DNA of 64,000 nucleotides from Schizophyllum amplum (Eukaryota > Basidiomycota > Agaricomycetes > Agaricales > Schizophyllaceae), in NCBI GenBank assembly GCA_007026445.1, contig VDMD01000003.1, positions 1,922,001 to 1,986,000 on the forward strand, written 5' to 3'. Positions 35,085-47,400 of the stretch are shown here, in pieces; position 1 is the stretch's first letter; each line of letters begins with the position of its first letter. A program made the translations under genes and the position numbers. The notes under the pieces were generated by a model. That model did no database searches and had not been told where the DNA came from. It was given only the letters and a program-made list of their open reading frames with translations.

Positions 35085-35168
35085 CCACAAAAGGAGGGAT
35101 GGGCGCTAGACACCTGTTAAAATTCATGCCGGTTCAACGTCCTATGACATCACGTGAGCGTTGGCTTT

Positions 35169-36122
35169 TCAAGTAAAACGGTACGGACGCGCCGCACCCT
35201 CCTCCATCGCAATCGCCCCACACGTCTCCTTCCACAACCTCCACCGCCCCGCATCATACCCATCCACCCCCTTCCACCGCTCGCCCCCCCTCCCCGGGCT
35301 CCCCGCATTCCCCGGCCACCCCGCATTCCCATTCGGCCCCATCACCTCCCGGCACCCATGCATCGCCGCCCCGGCATAGACCGCCCACTCCGCCGCGGCC
35401 TCGACGCACAAGGCGCGCGGGGTCTTGCTGTAGGTAGCGTGCCCCGCGGGGTACTCGAGCCCGTCGCGCATGGTCCAGAGGGCAAAGTCGGCGCAGGGCC
35501 AGAGGCCGGCGGCCCAGGTGCGCGCGAGGAAGCGGTGGAGGAGGAGCCAGCGCCGGCGCGCGGCGGTGAAGGCGCGGGTGCGCGGGGCGGACGCGGCGGC
35601 GTGGTCGGAGGCGAGGAGGGGTGCGTCGGCGGCGGTGATGCGGGCGGGTTTTCCGTCGAGGATGACTTTGGGTGCTGTTTGGGGTGTTCAGAGGGAGTGG
35701 GGGTGGGGAGAGAGGCGGGGATGGGACGTACCGTTGAGCAGGTCGCGGGCTTGGGCGCCGAAGAGGGAGAGCTCGTGCAGGGCGGCAGGTGAGCCCCAGA
35801 CGCGCCAGGGCGTACTCTCGTTGCTTTGTGCCTTCAGCTCCGCGAGCAGCTCGAGAAGACGTGCATGGTACGCCTCGTCCTCTTGCGCGATCGCCAGCAC
35901 CTCCGTCCAGAGCGACGTCAGGAAATCCTCCAGCCCCGGCGTGTCGGTGGGTGTATCCGAGCTGCCCTCTGTCGCTTCCCCAGTCGTCCCCTTCGAGGCC
36001 TCCTCCACGCGCAGCACGCAGAGCTCGCGTAGACGCGCGGCCGTGCCGATAGCGGAGAGCGAGAGATCGCGCACGAGCTCCTGCGGGGAGGTGTCCTTGA
36101 GGCGTTTATCGGAGACGGACAT
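35169..36122 (-). CDS. gene A copy 3, open but with a replaced C-terminus
   Basis: Exons 35732-36122 and 35169-35674 join in frame to 298 aa. The C run has seven bases, so the frame stays open through GVDGYDAGRWRLWKE. The final Ala/Glu helix of copy 1 is missing and the protein ends ...AIAMEEG plus a short tail from the end of unit 2. The Thr/Ser linker is the shortest of the three copies. Whether it is expressed is unknown. Confidence 0.6.
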
Positions 36123-36660
36123 GTTGAGTGGGGATCGAAGGGTGTGTGATGAGTGAAGGGTGGGCGGTGAGCGCGGGGGTGTATCGATATCACTTGAAAG
36201 GTATGTGTATCGTTTGGGTGGTCCACCTGTATGTGTCGATCGAATGGTGGACGTCAATTGAGTGGTGAACGTCGATCGAGTGATGTGTGATGGACGCAGA
36301 ATATGTCCCGCGTATTGACGAGGCAGAATGAGGAAGAGTGGATTGAAGATGGCGAGGACGAGATTGAAGATAAGTAGAGGCGGCAAGCACATGCGTGACA
36401 GGCCAGCACATGCGTCGGCGCTGCATGACGACTGCGCTGCGTACGCGCTCGCATGACTTCAGATGACTGGTGTTTGCCCAGCGAACAGGTTTGGCACGCG
36501 CTGGGGCTGAGCAATGCTGAATTGTGGCTGAGATATTCTGACATGGTATGAGGTCCTGAGAGGAGGAGGAGAATGGAGGATGCACGAAGGGAAGGAACGC
36601 CGCGCACACCGTCACCACGATGCCCGAAGAACTCGTGGGCACGTGTACCGGATATCGGCC
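35197..36660. repeat. partial third unit
   Basis: Covers gene A copy 3 and its upstream region. Similarity to unit 1 fades between about 36500 and 36660 through indels and substitutions rather than stopping at a sharp edge, so this copy may be older than the unit 1/unit 2 pair. Confidence 0.75.
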
Positions 36661-36851
36661 CGAGATAACCCTCCGTCTTCGCAGGTTTTCTCTTTGTTCT
36701 CTCTCTGCCTCTTACCTCGTCGTCTCTGTGGTCGACTGTGTCCCTTGTATATCTATCTTCCTTTGGTTATCCTGACGCATGGACCAATGTTCACAACGAA
36801 TCTGCAAACACAACAATCTGATTGTGTTAGCAACGTTGTGGAGCCCTCATC

Positions 36852-36923
36852 GAACAATGGCCGATCAACCCAATTCGGTCCATGCCCGATCAACAAACGA
36901 GGCAATCCAAAACGGGAACAATG
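36852..36923 (-). promoter_or_regulatory. two inverted CATTGTTC motifs upstream of the DUF1996 gene
   Basis: GAACAATG at 36852-36859 and 36916-36923, 45-120 nt upstream of the TATA box. Same octamer as the cluster before the CFEM gene, in the opposite orientation. Confidence 0.4.
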
Positions 36924-36968
36924 CGCTTTGGAATGCAAAGAACCTTGGACCATGCGGACGTGATGGAG

Positions 36969-36974
36969 TATAAG
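36969..36974 (+). promoter_or_regulatory. TATA box of the DUF1996 gene
   Basis: TATAAG in GGAGTATAAGAGGG, 200 nt before the ATG. Confidence 0.5.
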
Positions 36975-37168
36975 AGGGCGGCATGCGTGCCTGCGTATCA
37001 TCTCTTCTCCTCCTTCCTCCCACATCGCGCTTCCCGGTCCCCCTTCCGGTCCCGCTACCTTCCCTTTCTCGACGCAGTCCACTGGCTGGATTTGCTTGTA
37101 GCTTCACGACCCGTACATCCTACGATCCTTCTACCCATTCTTTGTGACACGATCGACTGCCATTCACG

Positions 37169-40100
37169 ATGTCTGCCTTCACGACCGCGCTTGCGCTCTC
37201 CGGCGCCCTCGCCCCAGTGGCCAAGGGCTTCTTCCTTATGGGTGTCCGTGAGTGGCGGTCGTGCTTCGAGTTGTTGGCGTCACAGACCGCTGACCCGTCT
37301 TTTCAGAGAACTACATCGCCACAGAGAGGGTGGATCCGGTACGTATCTCTCTCCCTTGCTCGTGCCCCGCAGGCTGACGGCCAAGCAGATCATGTACCCC
37401 GGCAACGTCTCCAATCATGTTCATACCAGTACGTCCTCTCCATTTACCCCTTTTGGCAGCACCGCGTCTGACACAAAGCCAGTCATGGGCGGCAGCAACT
37501 TTGGCGTGGACACCAACATCTCCGCGCTACGCGACAGCGAGTGCACCTCGATGCCCATCGCACAGGACAAGTCGAACTACTGGTTCCCGGTACGTCTTCA
37601 GCACGTTTACTCCCGCACGCAGCTGTGTCCTGACATCTCACTGCAGCATCTCTACTTCCAGTGCGTCTTCGCCTTGCATCCCTTTCCTCAGTTCCAGTCT
37701 GACGTGTACTCCAGATGGGCCAATGGCAGCTACACCAGCCTCGACGCCGCCTCGACGGTATACTACCTCTACGGGGACGACGTCGACGTCAAGGCATTCC
37801 CCGATGACGTGCGTTGCTGTCCTTCCCTCATACATCCGCTATTCCATCGTCGTCTACCTCTGCTGTTCATCCATGCATCTTTGCTGTCCACCCCTACATC
37901 CTTCCCATCACCGCCGCTCCCTCACTCACCCCTTCACCCTCCCCTTCACCCTCCCCATCACCCCTCAATCCTTACTAACACACCTCCCTCAGTTCCGCAT
38001 GATCACCGGTGACGAAAACCTGCGCACCTTCGACAACTCCTCCGCCGCCCAGCGCGCCATCTCCTACAAGTGCCTCCAGTTCGAAGGGAAGCCGATGGAG
38101 GACTATCCGGGCCTGCCGGACGTGAGCTGCCCCGCGGGGATTAGGGCGCAGATTGTGAGTGTTTCGGGCTTTGTGGGGGTGTGGGGAGGGGATGTGGAGG
38201 GGTTTGTTGGAAATGTTGGGCGCGTCCGTTTCTGGGGACATGTGTTGGTCGAGGCACCGACTGGAGTATCGGTGTTGAAGGACCACCGCGGCCGGTCAGA
38301 GTACCAATCGTGGACGCCTGACTGACCACACAACCCTCACCCAGAACTTCCCCAGCTGCTGGGACGGCCAGAACGTGGACTCCGAGGACCACAAGTCGCA
38401 CATGGCCTTCCCCTCGGGTGGGCCGGATAGCGGCACTTGCGACGATCCGGCGTTCAATGTGACGGTGCCGAGGGTGTTTATCGAGGTGTGTTTTCTTTCG
38501 AATGCATCTGTCGCACGTCGACCGATATGTGGACGTCGACCGTAAGCTGACCCTCCTCCCAGGCGACCTGGTACACCATGGACTGGGACCCGATCCGCGA
38601 CCAGGCGATGAACTCGTCGCAGCCGTACGTGCTGTCCAACGGCGACAGTACGGGCTTCTCTTACCATGCTGGTACGTGGCTAGTTCTTCCCGTACTACAC
38701 CTCACCATATTCCGCTGCCTTCCATCTCGTGCACCCTTCCCCGTCCCGCACCCCTCGCCTTCCATCTCCCGCACCCCTCTCCTGCACCCCATCAAACCCA
38801 AACCCACCCTACCTAACAAAACAAACCCAATCGCACGCGTCTAACCGACCCCCCTCCCACAGACTACATCTACGCCTGGGAGCCCGAGGTCCTGCAGTCC
38901 GCCATCGACACCTGCGCGTGTATGACGGACGAGTTCGGCGCGTACGACTGCTGCGAGGTGTTTGAGAAGAAGGCGGACGGGGAGAAGTGCTACATTGGGA
39001 GTGTGGTGGAGGAGCAGGGTGAGTGGTGTTCCCTTTGTGTTATTTTTGCCTTTGCGGTTGCCGGGGTCTTTGTGTTCGAAGCGCTGCCTTTGCGTTCTCG
39101 GGTGTTTGCGTTCTAGGCGCTGCCTTTGCGTTCTCGGTCCTCCACGTTCTCAGAGCTCCCTTGGCTTTCTCGGTGCTCCTTTTGCGTTCTCGGCTCTTCT
39201 TCCCTGGCCCTTCTGTCTCTGTAGCCCTTGTCTTTTGGTGGCGAAGCGCGAGCGTGTTATATGGACGTTATAGAATGCTGATGCGTATCCTCCAGTCGTA
39301 GGCACGCTCGCGGCGCTTCCGGGATATGAACCGTATTCGGCGGCGGGTGGCAGCTCGACGGAGGGGGCGAGTGGCTCGTCAGCATCTACGGTCGCCTCCA
39401 CGGATGCCAGCTCTGCGAGTGCTGCGTCCACGGATGCGGGTGCTACGTCCACGGATGCGGGTGCTACGTCTACGGTGGCAAGTGCTACGTCCCCAGATGC
39501 GGGTGCTACGTCCGCGGATGCGGGTGCTACATCCACGGATGCGGCTGCGTCGAGCGGCTCGGCCGTCCCTTCCAGCGCTGCAGCCGCATCGGAATCTGCC
39601 ACCTCAACGGGCTCCCCAAGCGCCACTCCTTCAACCGCCCCTACCAGCGCACTCGCGTCGTCACCTAATGTGAACGCTGCGTCTGCATCATCCGTCGCCT
39701 CCACCCTCGATGCCCCGTCCGCGTCCGAATTAGGTGCCGCGTCCGCATCAAGTACAGGCCCCGCGTCCGCGTCCGGTACAGGCCCCGCGTCCGCGTCCGG
39801 TACAGGTGGCGCCTCCATCCCAGGCTCAGGCGCCGCCTCTGCATCAGGAGCCTCTCTCTCAGGCGCTGCCTCCGCCTCTGCCTCTGATACCGCCTCTGCC
39901 TCAGGTATCGCCACCGGCACCGCCTCTGGTGCTGCCCCCGCCGACGCCTCAGGTGCTGCCTCCGCCACCGCCTCGGGTGCTGCATCCCCGTCCGCATCCG
40001 GTGCTGCCACCGCCTCTGGCTCAGGCGCCTCCTTCGCCCTCCTCCCGACCGCGTCCACTGTCCCTTCCATCATTCCCGGACCGGCGAGCGTATTCACGGA

Positions 40101-40299
40101 CGCCGCGCCGGCGCCCATTATGACTTCGGCGTCCGACGCTGCAGGTGCTTCTGCGTCCGAAGTGGCAGGCGCTTCTGCGGGCAACGCGTCTGAGGCAACG
40201 CCCTCGGCGTATGCGCGCCACCGGCGTGCGGCGGACTTCGTGGACTCGCTCCATCGCAGGGAGCGCTTCGTGCGCGCCAAGCGCTCCGTGTTGGCGTGA
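37169..40299 (+). CDS. secreted DUF1996-domain protein with long Ala/Ser/Thr-rich tail
   Basis: Eleven exons join in frame to 645 aa: 37169-37247, 37307-37338, 37389-37428, 37483-37589, 37647-37660 (14 nt), 37715-37808, 37993-38154, 38345-38485, 38563-38671, 38863-39018 and 39296-40299. A short signal peptide precedes the DUF1996 domain, shown by NHVHTIMGGSNFG, ECTSMPIAQDKSNYW, FRMITGD, NFPSCWDGQNVDSEDHKSHM and PYVLSNGDSTGFSYHADY. A Cys-rich part follows (DTCACMTDEFGAYDCCEVF). The last 330 residues are almost only Ala, Ser, Thr, Gly and Pro with short repeats (DAGATS, SASGTGP), likely heavily O-glycosylated, ending in a basic RHRRAADFVDSLHRR segment. DUF1996 proteins are common in fungal secretomes; their biochemical role is not established. 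Confidence 0.88.
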
Positions 40300-41211
40300 G
40301 TTGCGCGAGGCTGGCGTGAGATGCGCGGGGCTGAAATGTGGCACTTCGGTGAGGCCGACGCGGCGTGCGATGCACCAGATTTGCCTCACGTCTCACCCTT
40401 CTCTTTCTGCGGGAGGATCGTGACTCAGGAGCTTCGGAGCCAGCGAGTCCGGCGCCGCAGAGTTGCTCACGACGAGGAAGATGGTATGACCGATTTACAC
40501 GGCATTTATGACCGATGGAGAGCTGCGCTCTTCGTCTTTATTACAATTTACTGATACCAAGTACTGGATACCAAGACATACATACACGACTGTACTATTT
40601 CGCAAAGGTGCGATGTATCAAGTAGCCTAGACTCCAGTTAGACGCTGTATCGATATAATTGAACTTGTTTGCTGGACTTCTGATCTGAAGCTAGCCAAAG
40701 CGTCGCACCTGAACCAACCATTGAAAGAGGTCAAACATTCGATGCATTCTGTTTGTCAAAGATGCAAGACAATGTTACTGTAGAGTGCGCGGGGACACTT
40801 AGTGACACACAGGCGCCCACAACCGTAAAGGTGATCTTTCGGCAATGGCCGGAGCGTACGGAGAACGCCGAACGTCTTGCAGTTTGTCTGGTCACGTGCA
40901 AAGCCACAGTCCTCTGATCGCTTTCCTTTTCGGTCTATAGCAATCTGATCAACGGCCCCGACGACGAGCAGCAAGGTAAGTCGCGCCGTCCCGCTGTCTG
41001 CGCGCCCTCTTTACTGACTTGACTTTGTCCCAGGTTTGTAATTTCTCATTGTGAGTCGGCGCGCCAACGATCCTTCTCGAGCTACAACCAGTCATTCGGC
41101 GATCCTGAACTCTCCATCTATCCCACATCTTCCCCTCACACCGCACCCATCCGAGACTCTCCCTACCCTCCCTTTTGAATCTCTTCTCAGGCGCATCCCC
41201 CAGTTTCCGCC
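40300..41211. other. intergenic and eL34 leader
   Basis: No gene in the left part. Near the eL34 start two intron-like stretches fit a spliced 5' UTR: GTAAGTCGCG near 40976 to CCCAG near 41034, and GTGAGTCGGC near 41051 to TCTCAG near 41191. Spliced leaders are common for fungal ribosomal-protein genes. Confidence 0.45.
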
Positions 41212-41664
41212 ATGGCCCAACGTGTCACTCTCCGCAAGCGCCAGCCGTACAACACGAACTCCAACCGCCGGCGGGTGGTGAAGACCCCGGGCGGCAAGCT
41301 CGTCGTGCACTACATCCAAAAGCCCGCGACCGTCCCCAAGTGCGGTGACTGCGGCCTTGCTCTCCAGGGCGTACGTGCATCTGCTTTACATTACGAACGC
41401 GTCCCTCACACCATGTCTTCTTTCTAGATCCCGGCATTGAGGCCGCGCCAGTACGCGACCGTCTCGAAGCGGATCAAGAGCGTGCAGCGCGCCTACGGTG
41501 GCTCGCGGTGCAGCGACTGCGTGCGGAGCCGGTGCGTCTGATCTACTTTGCGATCGGGGAATCATGCGTGCTTACCTAGACTTCCTAGCATCGTCCGCGC
41601 GTTCCTCATCGAGGAGGCGAAGATCGTGAAAAAGGTGTTGAAGGCCAAGCCGACGGGCAAGTAA
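41212..41664 (+). CDS. RPL34: 60S ribosomal protein eL34
   Basis: Exons 41212-41370, 41428-41531 and 41589-41664 join to 112 aa, close to the usual length. The N-terminus MAQRVTLRKRQPYNTNSNRR, the CGDCG knuckle with its partner CSDC (a zinc-binding pair in many eL34 proteins), RPRQYATVSKRIKSVQRAYGG and the C-terminal RAFLIEEAKIVKKVLK are characteristic. The protein is a cytosolic large-subunit component. It is the clearest housekeeping gene in the window. Confidence 0.97.
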
Positions 41665-42420
41665 ACCCCCGACTTGCTCATGCACGTCTCGATCCCCCAC
41701 CCCGCTGCTACTCGCATATGACCATCCCTCGACACATGCCCTTATGTACTATGCATGCACCAATGCAATTAGGCGCCAACGCAAAGGACGGTTTTCAGTG
41801 TGACGCGTCTTAGCCTGCTTCGTGATGTCTCGAGCCATGATCCAGCTTGGATGCAGCTGCTATCGTCAACTCAGGGAGCAGACGTGGTCCGCTCCGGCTC
41901 TTGCAAGGTAACCCCCTCGATACTAGACGCAATGACCAACAACGCACGGCGTTGTTGACCGCGCCATGTACGTGGGCGACGCAGGGCTCGTTTGCGGCTG
42001 GTCTTCGTCTCGGCCATCTGAGCATTGCGCTGTGATACGTCGTTACGGGCGCACAGCTGCTGTGCTCAATCAATATCGCGTCTCGAGCGCTGATTCACTC
42101 CGGGGCCCATAAGTGTCTGGCGTTATGTTGGCGTTATGTCATTCTTTCAATACCAACTTCATTCATTGCAAGCGCTCAGTATAATTATCCATTCATGGCA
42201 AGTCGCACTCGTATGTCGAGCTTTTCCCTTCTATATTCTCCTAGATGACCCTAGTTTGAGTAAATCACGATTGCGGCAACGGAGGCCTCAGGTATGGGCT
42301 GCATCAGTATATTTGAAGTTCCCGAACGCCCGTAAGCGGTCGCCATCCCGGATCAGCCACACGGTGAAGCTGCAGCCAGGCATCAGCGCCAAGACATTGC
42401 GCTGTAGAGACTAAACCAGC
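41665..42420. other. intergenic between convergent genes, no gene seen
   Basis: The 3' regions of eL34 and the MFS gene. AT-rich around 42120-42260. Nothing else supported. Confidence 0.5.
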
Positions 42421-44431
42421 TCACCCATAACCGATCCAGGCCACCCCAGCGAAGATGAGATGCAGCGGGATGAGCCCAATGCTGTCGATGAGCGGGAAGA
42501 TACAGGGAATAGTCAACGCGCAAAGCAGCGCGCGGAAGCCCCTGCCATGGGCTGTTAGATACCGTGACTGAACGCTCGAGCTCGGGAAGCACTCACTGGT
42601 TGGCAGAAACGGCCTCCGCGCTGTTCTCGTGCATGATATCGACGCAGTACGAGCCCACCGGCGACAGGACGACGTCGATCTGGTGGCAGAGAGTACATTA
42701 GCCTCGTGCAGAGTGTAATGCAGAGGAAGCTGAGGGCGTCGCTTACCCCGATACCGTTGAAGAAGAACCAGATTAGGTTGAGCGTCAGCCCGAGCGGGCC
42801 GGGGACAAATTGTGTGGTGAGACCGCAAGCGATGAGCGTGAGGGGGATGAGAAGTCCGAGGCCAGAGGTGGTCGCGCGCATGCGGTCCTCGGGATACCAG
42901 ACGCCATTGCGGCGCGCGCGCCACTTGACGACCATGTGGTCCGAGTACTTGCCTGCGAGCGGAGCGCCGACTAGAGGGGAGCAGTTCAGTATACGGGAAC
43001 GAGGCAGAAAGCGAGGATTACTTACTGAAGTTCCCTGCGCCCATGGGGATGAAACAGAGGCCGATGAGGAAGGGGTTATCTAGATGGTACCGGGTGCCCT
43101 ATAAGGCGTAAATACAGGGAAGGCAAGGATCAGATTTGAGGTACAACGCACGATGGTATACGCTATAGGGATAAGGAGAACTGTGGACACAGCGCAGTCA
43201 GCAGGCGTGCGGCGGGCACGATTTGGAATACGACGCACCGAAATCCGAGACTAGAGCGGTATAGCCGGCTATGCACTGCCTTACATTGAGCGACAGTATA
43301 TTAATCATGAAAATTAGGCGCACCGAGAGTAACATCACCGGACTCCTGAGGAGCGCCATAGGTCCAATGGGGTTCAAGAAAACAAAGCGCGGGGGCTTCC
43401 GGCCCTCCTCCTGCGCCTTGAGCCTCGCCTTCTCGATCCCCTTCGTGTTTGGGTGCCTAAATGCCTTGTAAGCAGAGCACTTGTCGTGAAAGAGAGGGAG
43501 ACGTACTTAGTCTCGACGAGCGAGAAGTACATGATTACGAAGGCCACAAATGCTGCCACGCCGATCGCCTCCTGCATATGGCGCCAAGACGAGTAGTGGG
43601 CCGCCCACCCTAAGGAGTGAATAAGCATCTGACAGGTTGGCCACTGCCGTGAACGGCATACCTCCTGCGACTGGCGCGAGTGCTGGACCGAGAAGAGCAG
43701 CCTAGCGCTATCATCAGTACAGCGATCTTCGCACTTGAGTGTTATGCAACTTACGCCAGTGAATACCCCCATTGCAAATCCTCGCTCCTCAAGCTTGTAG
43801 ATGTCGCCAATTACGCCAGACCCGACGGAGAAACCGGGCGATGCGCCAAGGGCTTGAATGACTCTCCAGCCAAAGAGCTCGGTCAAGTTGTGGGCCCAAG
43901 CGACTCCGAAGGAGCCCGCACAGAGCAACGGGAGGCCAACAAGATAGATTGGACGGCGTCCATCTGTGCCCGTGAGCTCAGCATGCAGGTCGCGACATAC
44001 GCTGTGAAAACGCACAATAGGTAGAATAAGACGAGAACGTCATCGAGCCCAGCGCAACGCAGAACATTGATAGACTGACTGCCATGCTATATAAAAATTA
44101 GTCACATTCGCAGAGGTACAATATTACTGAGAACTTACCTGACGACGTCGGGCGTGGTGTCCAGATCCTTCGCTATCTCTGGGATGGAAGGGATAAATGT
44201 CCCAGAGACGAACACTGTGAGATAGTGGTCAGTACACTACGTTATGATGTATCCTGCAAGATACGTACAAGCCATGAGTGCCGTGAACGCAGTCATGCCC
44301 ACGAACAGTCGTTTACTGGCTGGCGGAAACCGGTCATAAATTTCGTTATGCTTCTGCACTGCATCATAGTCGTTTCCCGCGAGAGTCGCGCCCGAGTCCG
44401 CAAGTAGTGGCGTATCCTCTGAGGCAGACAT
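42421..44431 (-). CDS. MFS transporter of the DHA1 (drug:H+ antiporter) type
   Basis: Thirteen exons join in frame to 457 aa: 44269-44431, 44139-44214, 44016-44086, 43755-43963, 43662-43701, 43503-43609, 43324-43464, 43239-43275, 43152-43180, 43026-43098, 42970-42747, 42597-42679 and 42421-42541. A soluble N-terminus is followed by TM1 (RLFVGMTAFTALMALFVSG) and IPSIPEIAKDL, common in fungal DHA1 carriers. The first-half loop motif YYGRRPIYL is followed by WRVIQALGASPGFSVGSGVIGDIY (motif C-like glycines). The second half has FIPMGAGNFIGAPLAGKYSD and NGVWYPEDRMRAT, typical of basidiomycete members. Such carriers usually export toxic compounds or polyamines; the substrate is unknown. Located in a membrane, probably the plasma membrane. 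Confidence 0.87.
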
Positions 44432-47400
44432 GGTGGTAGAGCGAGAGGATTCGTGGCTAGTAGTAGCCGGTAGGTACCTCGAGTCAAATATACCTAGAAT
44501 CACACTGACTCAGCAACCCCGATCGAAAGCCTAGTCAACATGGGAGTCAGAACAGAAGTATCAATTGATCTTACGATGTTACTTACCCTCTGCTTCTCCG
44601 TTTGTGGCCGATCAAGTTCGCGCCTGAGGAGTATTGCTACTTACCGTGAACTTCAGACCTGCGCGGGAGCAGTGTTTGCGGGCTGAGGCTCTCGGATACG
44701 AAGACGTCAGCGCTATACCACGGAGAATATGACAGGCAGAGCTCTGTTATATGGTGGCAGCGTCTAACCCAAACTTCGAGGCCACCTGAACGCGTGAGTG
44801 GTTCGAGTTCAAGCCTGGCGTGATGACGGCCTCGTGAGAAAACTGTTCGGCAAATTCCGAGGCCCGTCCAGAAGTGGCAAATCCCGCCAGGCCTTGCCGC
44901 CTTCCTCCTGCAACCAGCATTATCTTAGATCCCCCCAGTCTGTGGCTTCATCCGATCGCTACTCGCAGCTTTTCGGCAGCTCAGAGCGCGCTACGTGGAC
45001 TCAGACTGATGTTACTCAGCCGCCCGACGCGCCCGCCTTTTGCCAGCAACTCAGCTTGATACCTCCAATGACTTTCGAAACCCTGAAGCTTTTCTGATGC
45101 TTCGTGCCACCGGTTTCAAGAAAATTCGTATAAAACCACTTGGTCCACTTCATGAAGAGGTACCTTCATCTCACCATACAGACGAGAGATGCCTCAGTCG
45201 CGCCGCGTGGAGGACCAGACATGAACAGACAAAGCTCAGGCGTATAGGACTCTAGGCCAACCTCAGTGGCCATTTTTCGTACAAATACGCCAATTTCGGT
45301 GGATACTGTGCCTCACATGCGATCACGGGTACTGAAGTACTACGCGGCATTCTCGCTGTCGCAAGGATTCCTTGGAGGTATGCGAGATATGCGACACTAT
45401 GTATAGCCGCTTACCGACGACTGCAGATCTCAGGCGAGCCATCTCTCGGCTTTCATCTTGCTGAAGACGTCTTCCATGCCGGGTGCGTCAATGGAGTATC
45501 GAAATCTCACCGCCAGGGTCGACATACTACGTGCTACATGCGATTATGTTTCCCGGCTACAGAGCCGCTTGCTCTAAAACGTTGTACGTGCTACCTTCAT
45601 CTCAGGTGATAGAGACTCGGTCATATTCATTTTTGGCAACGACGTCTGCTTAGTCACGAATCTATCATCGCGGGACCACGGAGGAAGACATCAGGGCGCA
45701 AAACGTTCGATTCATACCTCTCTCCAACCGAACCCGAAGAGTGTACGTCCGTCCTACATGCGAGAGATAGTTGTTCTCAGTAGTGACTTCCCTTGTCATA
45801 GCTCATCGATGAAGACCACTCATTCCGGTCGTTCGTCGACCATGCCTACCGTAGGATGCCCGCTTGCGCCACGCACCATGCGCGCCGCTATACATTCCCT
45901 CCGCGCCTTCATGAATTCGGTCTAACGGCGCCATCCGTCCTAAACCCGTCCAGAGAACAAGGGCACCTATCCTCGTGCCCCGAAGTCACCTGGCGCTGTC
46001 GATGTCCTTCGATGACGACCTTCTACTCTGGCGCCCTCAGGAAAAAAGGGCCCTTCGCATCGTGCCCGCCCGCCATTTTGTGCTCACGGATCATGTCAGG
46101 CGACAAGCGATGGAGCCGCGCAGTACTGTAACACCTGCGGTGCGAATCTGGTGCGAACACGTCGCCTTGTCTCACTAATCCTATCGCGCTGACCCCGGCG
46201 CCTTAGTGTCAGCCACCTTCAGATCGTCCCGGAGCTACTGGACGGGCGCCGCCCCCAGCTCCCGTCGGCCAGCACGCCTGCAGACAAAGAGATAAAACAC
46301 GGCCGACGGCGAAGCCCATAACAGGTATGTATTGACCTTACTGTGCGCGGATATGTGCCAAATTTGGGGCCGGGAGCTGTTTCGTGAGAGTACAGCTAGC
46401 CTGCGAAAGGCATGTGCCGCCCGAGCGCGCGGTGCTGTAGCGGCGGGCAGGTGCCCTCAGTTCCGCCTTGTGGCCTCGGGCGCGGTCCACCACGGATCCT
46501 TGAGGCAGTCAGACGCTGTCTCGGGGACCAGATGGGTGGCGGGGGCGCCCTGTCGCCATTCAGTTCACAGCCCGGCGATTTGATGAGACCTTCAATCTGA
46601 TAACTCGGCTGGTACGTAGCTATGACACGATTGGATATGCACGTTTTCTGACGGGGGTGGACAGTTGAGCGCAAAGCGCTTGCCGCATCTCCTTGGCGGA
46701 CAGAAGGTCGTTGCTGCGCATCTGCGACTTGCACCACGCCGCTGGTCGTGCCGCGCTATGCACGCCCGGAACCGCTCAAAAATCCAGGCGCGCGTCGCTG
46801 GAAGCCTCTGGCGGGCCACGCGTTTGCAAGTGACCGCTGCAATCGGCATCACATAGTAAGCACTGCCGCACTTACCCGCCCTTCCCGCCTGACGATGGAA
46901 CATACCGCACCTCGATGAATGCCTGCGGCCTGGCGAAGTCAAACATGCTCGAGAGGCTCTGCGTCTCGGCTGCGCCCCGTGCCTATAATTCCTCACGATG
47001 GTCACTGATGTCCCGGCGGCTGGCCTCGAGCATCACAGCTAGCGCTAGTCGGGGTCCACGGTCACGACGATTGGTACACGCTCTAGGGCGTGTCGCAAAT
47101 TCACTGCTCGGAAGTGGAAGGAGCGTTCAAGACGAACATCAGCCGCTGTTCATAGCACTGGGATGGCTGAAGGAAGGTCCGTATTGGGAGGCGCCGATGT
47201 GCACGTGAAACAGCATCAACGAGTCACGGTAGGTACCACACCCACGCCCAGAGAATCATCGCCCTCTGGACCCCTCCCTCAGAACGCGCCGCGCCGCCCA
47301 ACGGACGAGGGGAAGCGCCGCGCGTAGCACGTTGCGTATTCGAAGCGCGGGGATGGCTTCGCCGAATTGAAGAGACCGCTTCTCCATAGACAGGTGTGTG

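Larger units (their letters stand above)
24542..35196. repeat. tandem segmental duplication, unit 2 (about 10.66 kb)
   Basis: Same order of parts as unit 1. Visible differences: a sixth copy of the 165-bp module (near 27480-27650), fewer 24-bp repeats, one hairpin exon fewer, an insertion near 33180-33260, replaced sequence near 33960-34020, and a different stretch near 34500-34560. The next unit starts at the CCCTCCTCC core at 35197. Confidence 0.9.

Noticed and set aside
39326..40123. Alternative Pro/Leu/Arg-rich frames over the DUF1996 tail
   Set aside because: Out-of-frame reading of the Ala/Ser repeats; the spliced DUF1996 frame explains the sequence.
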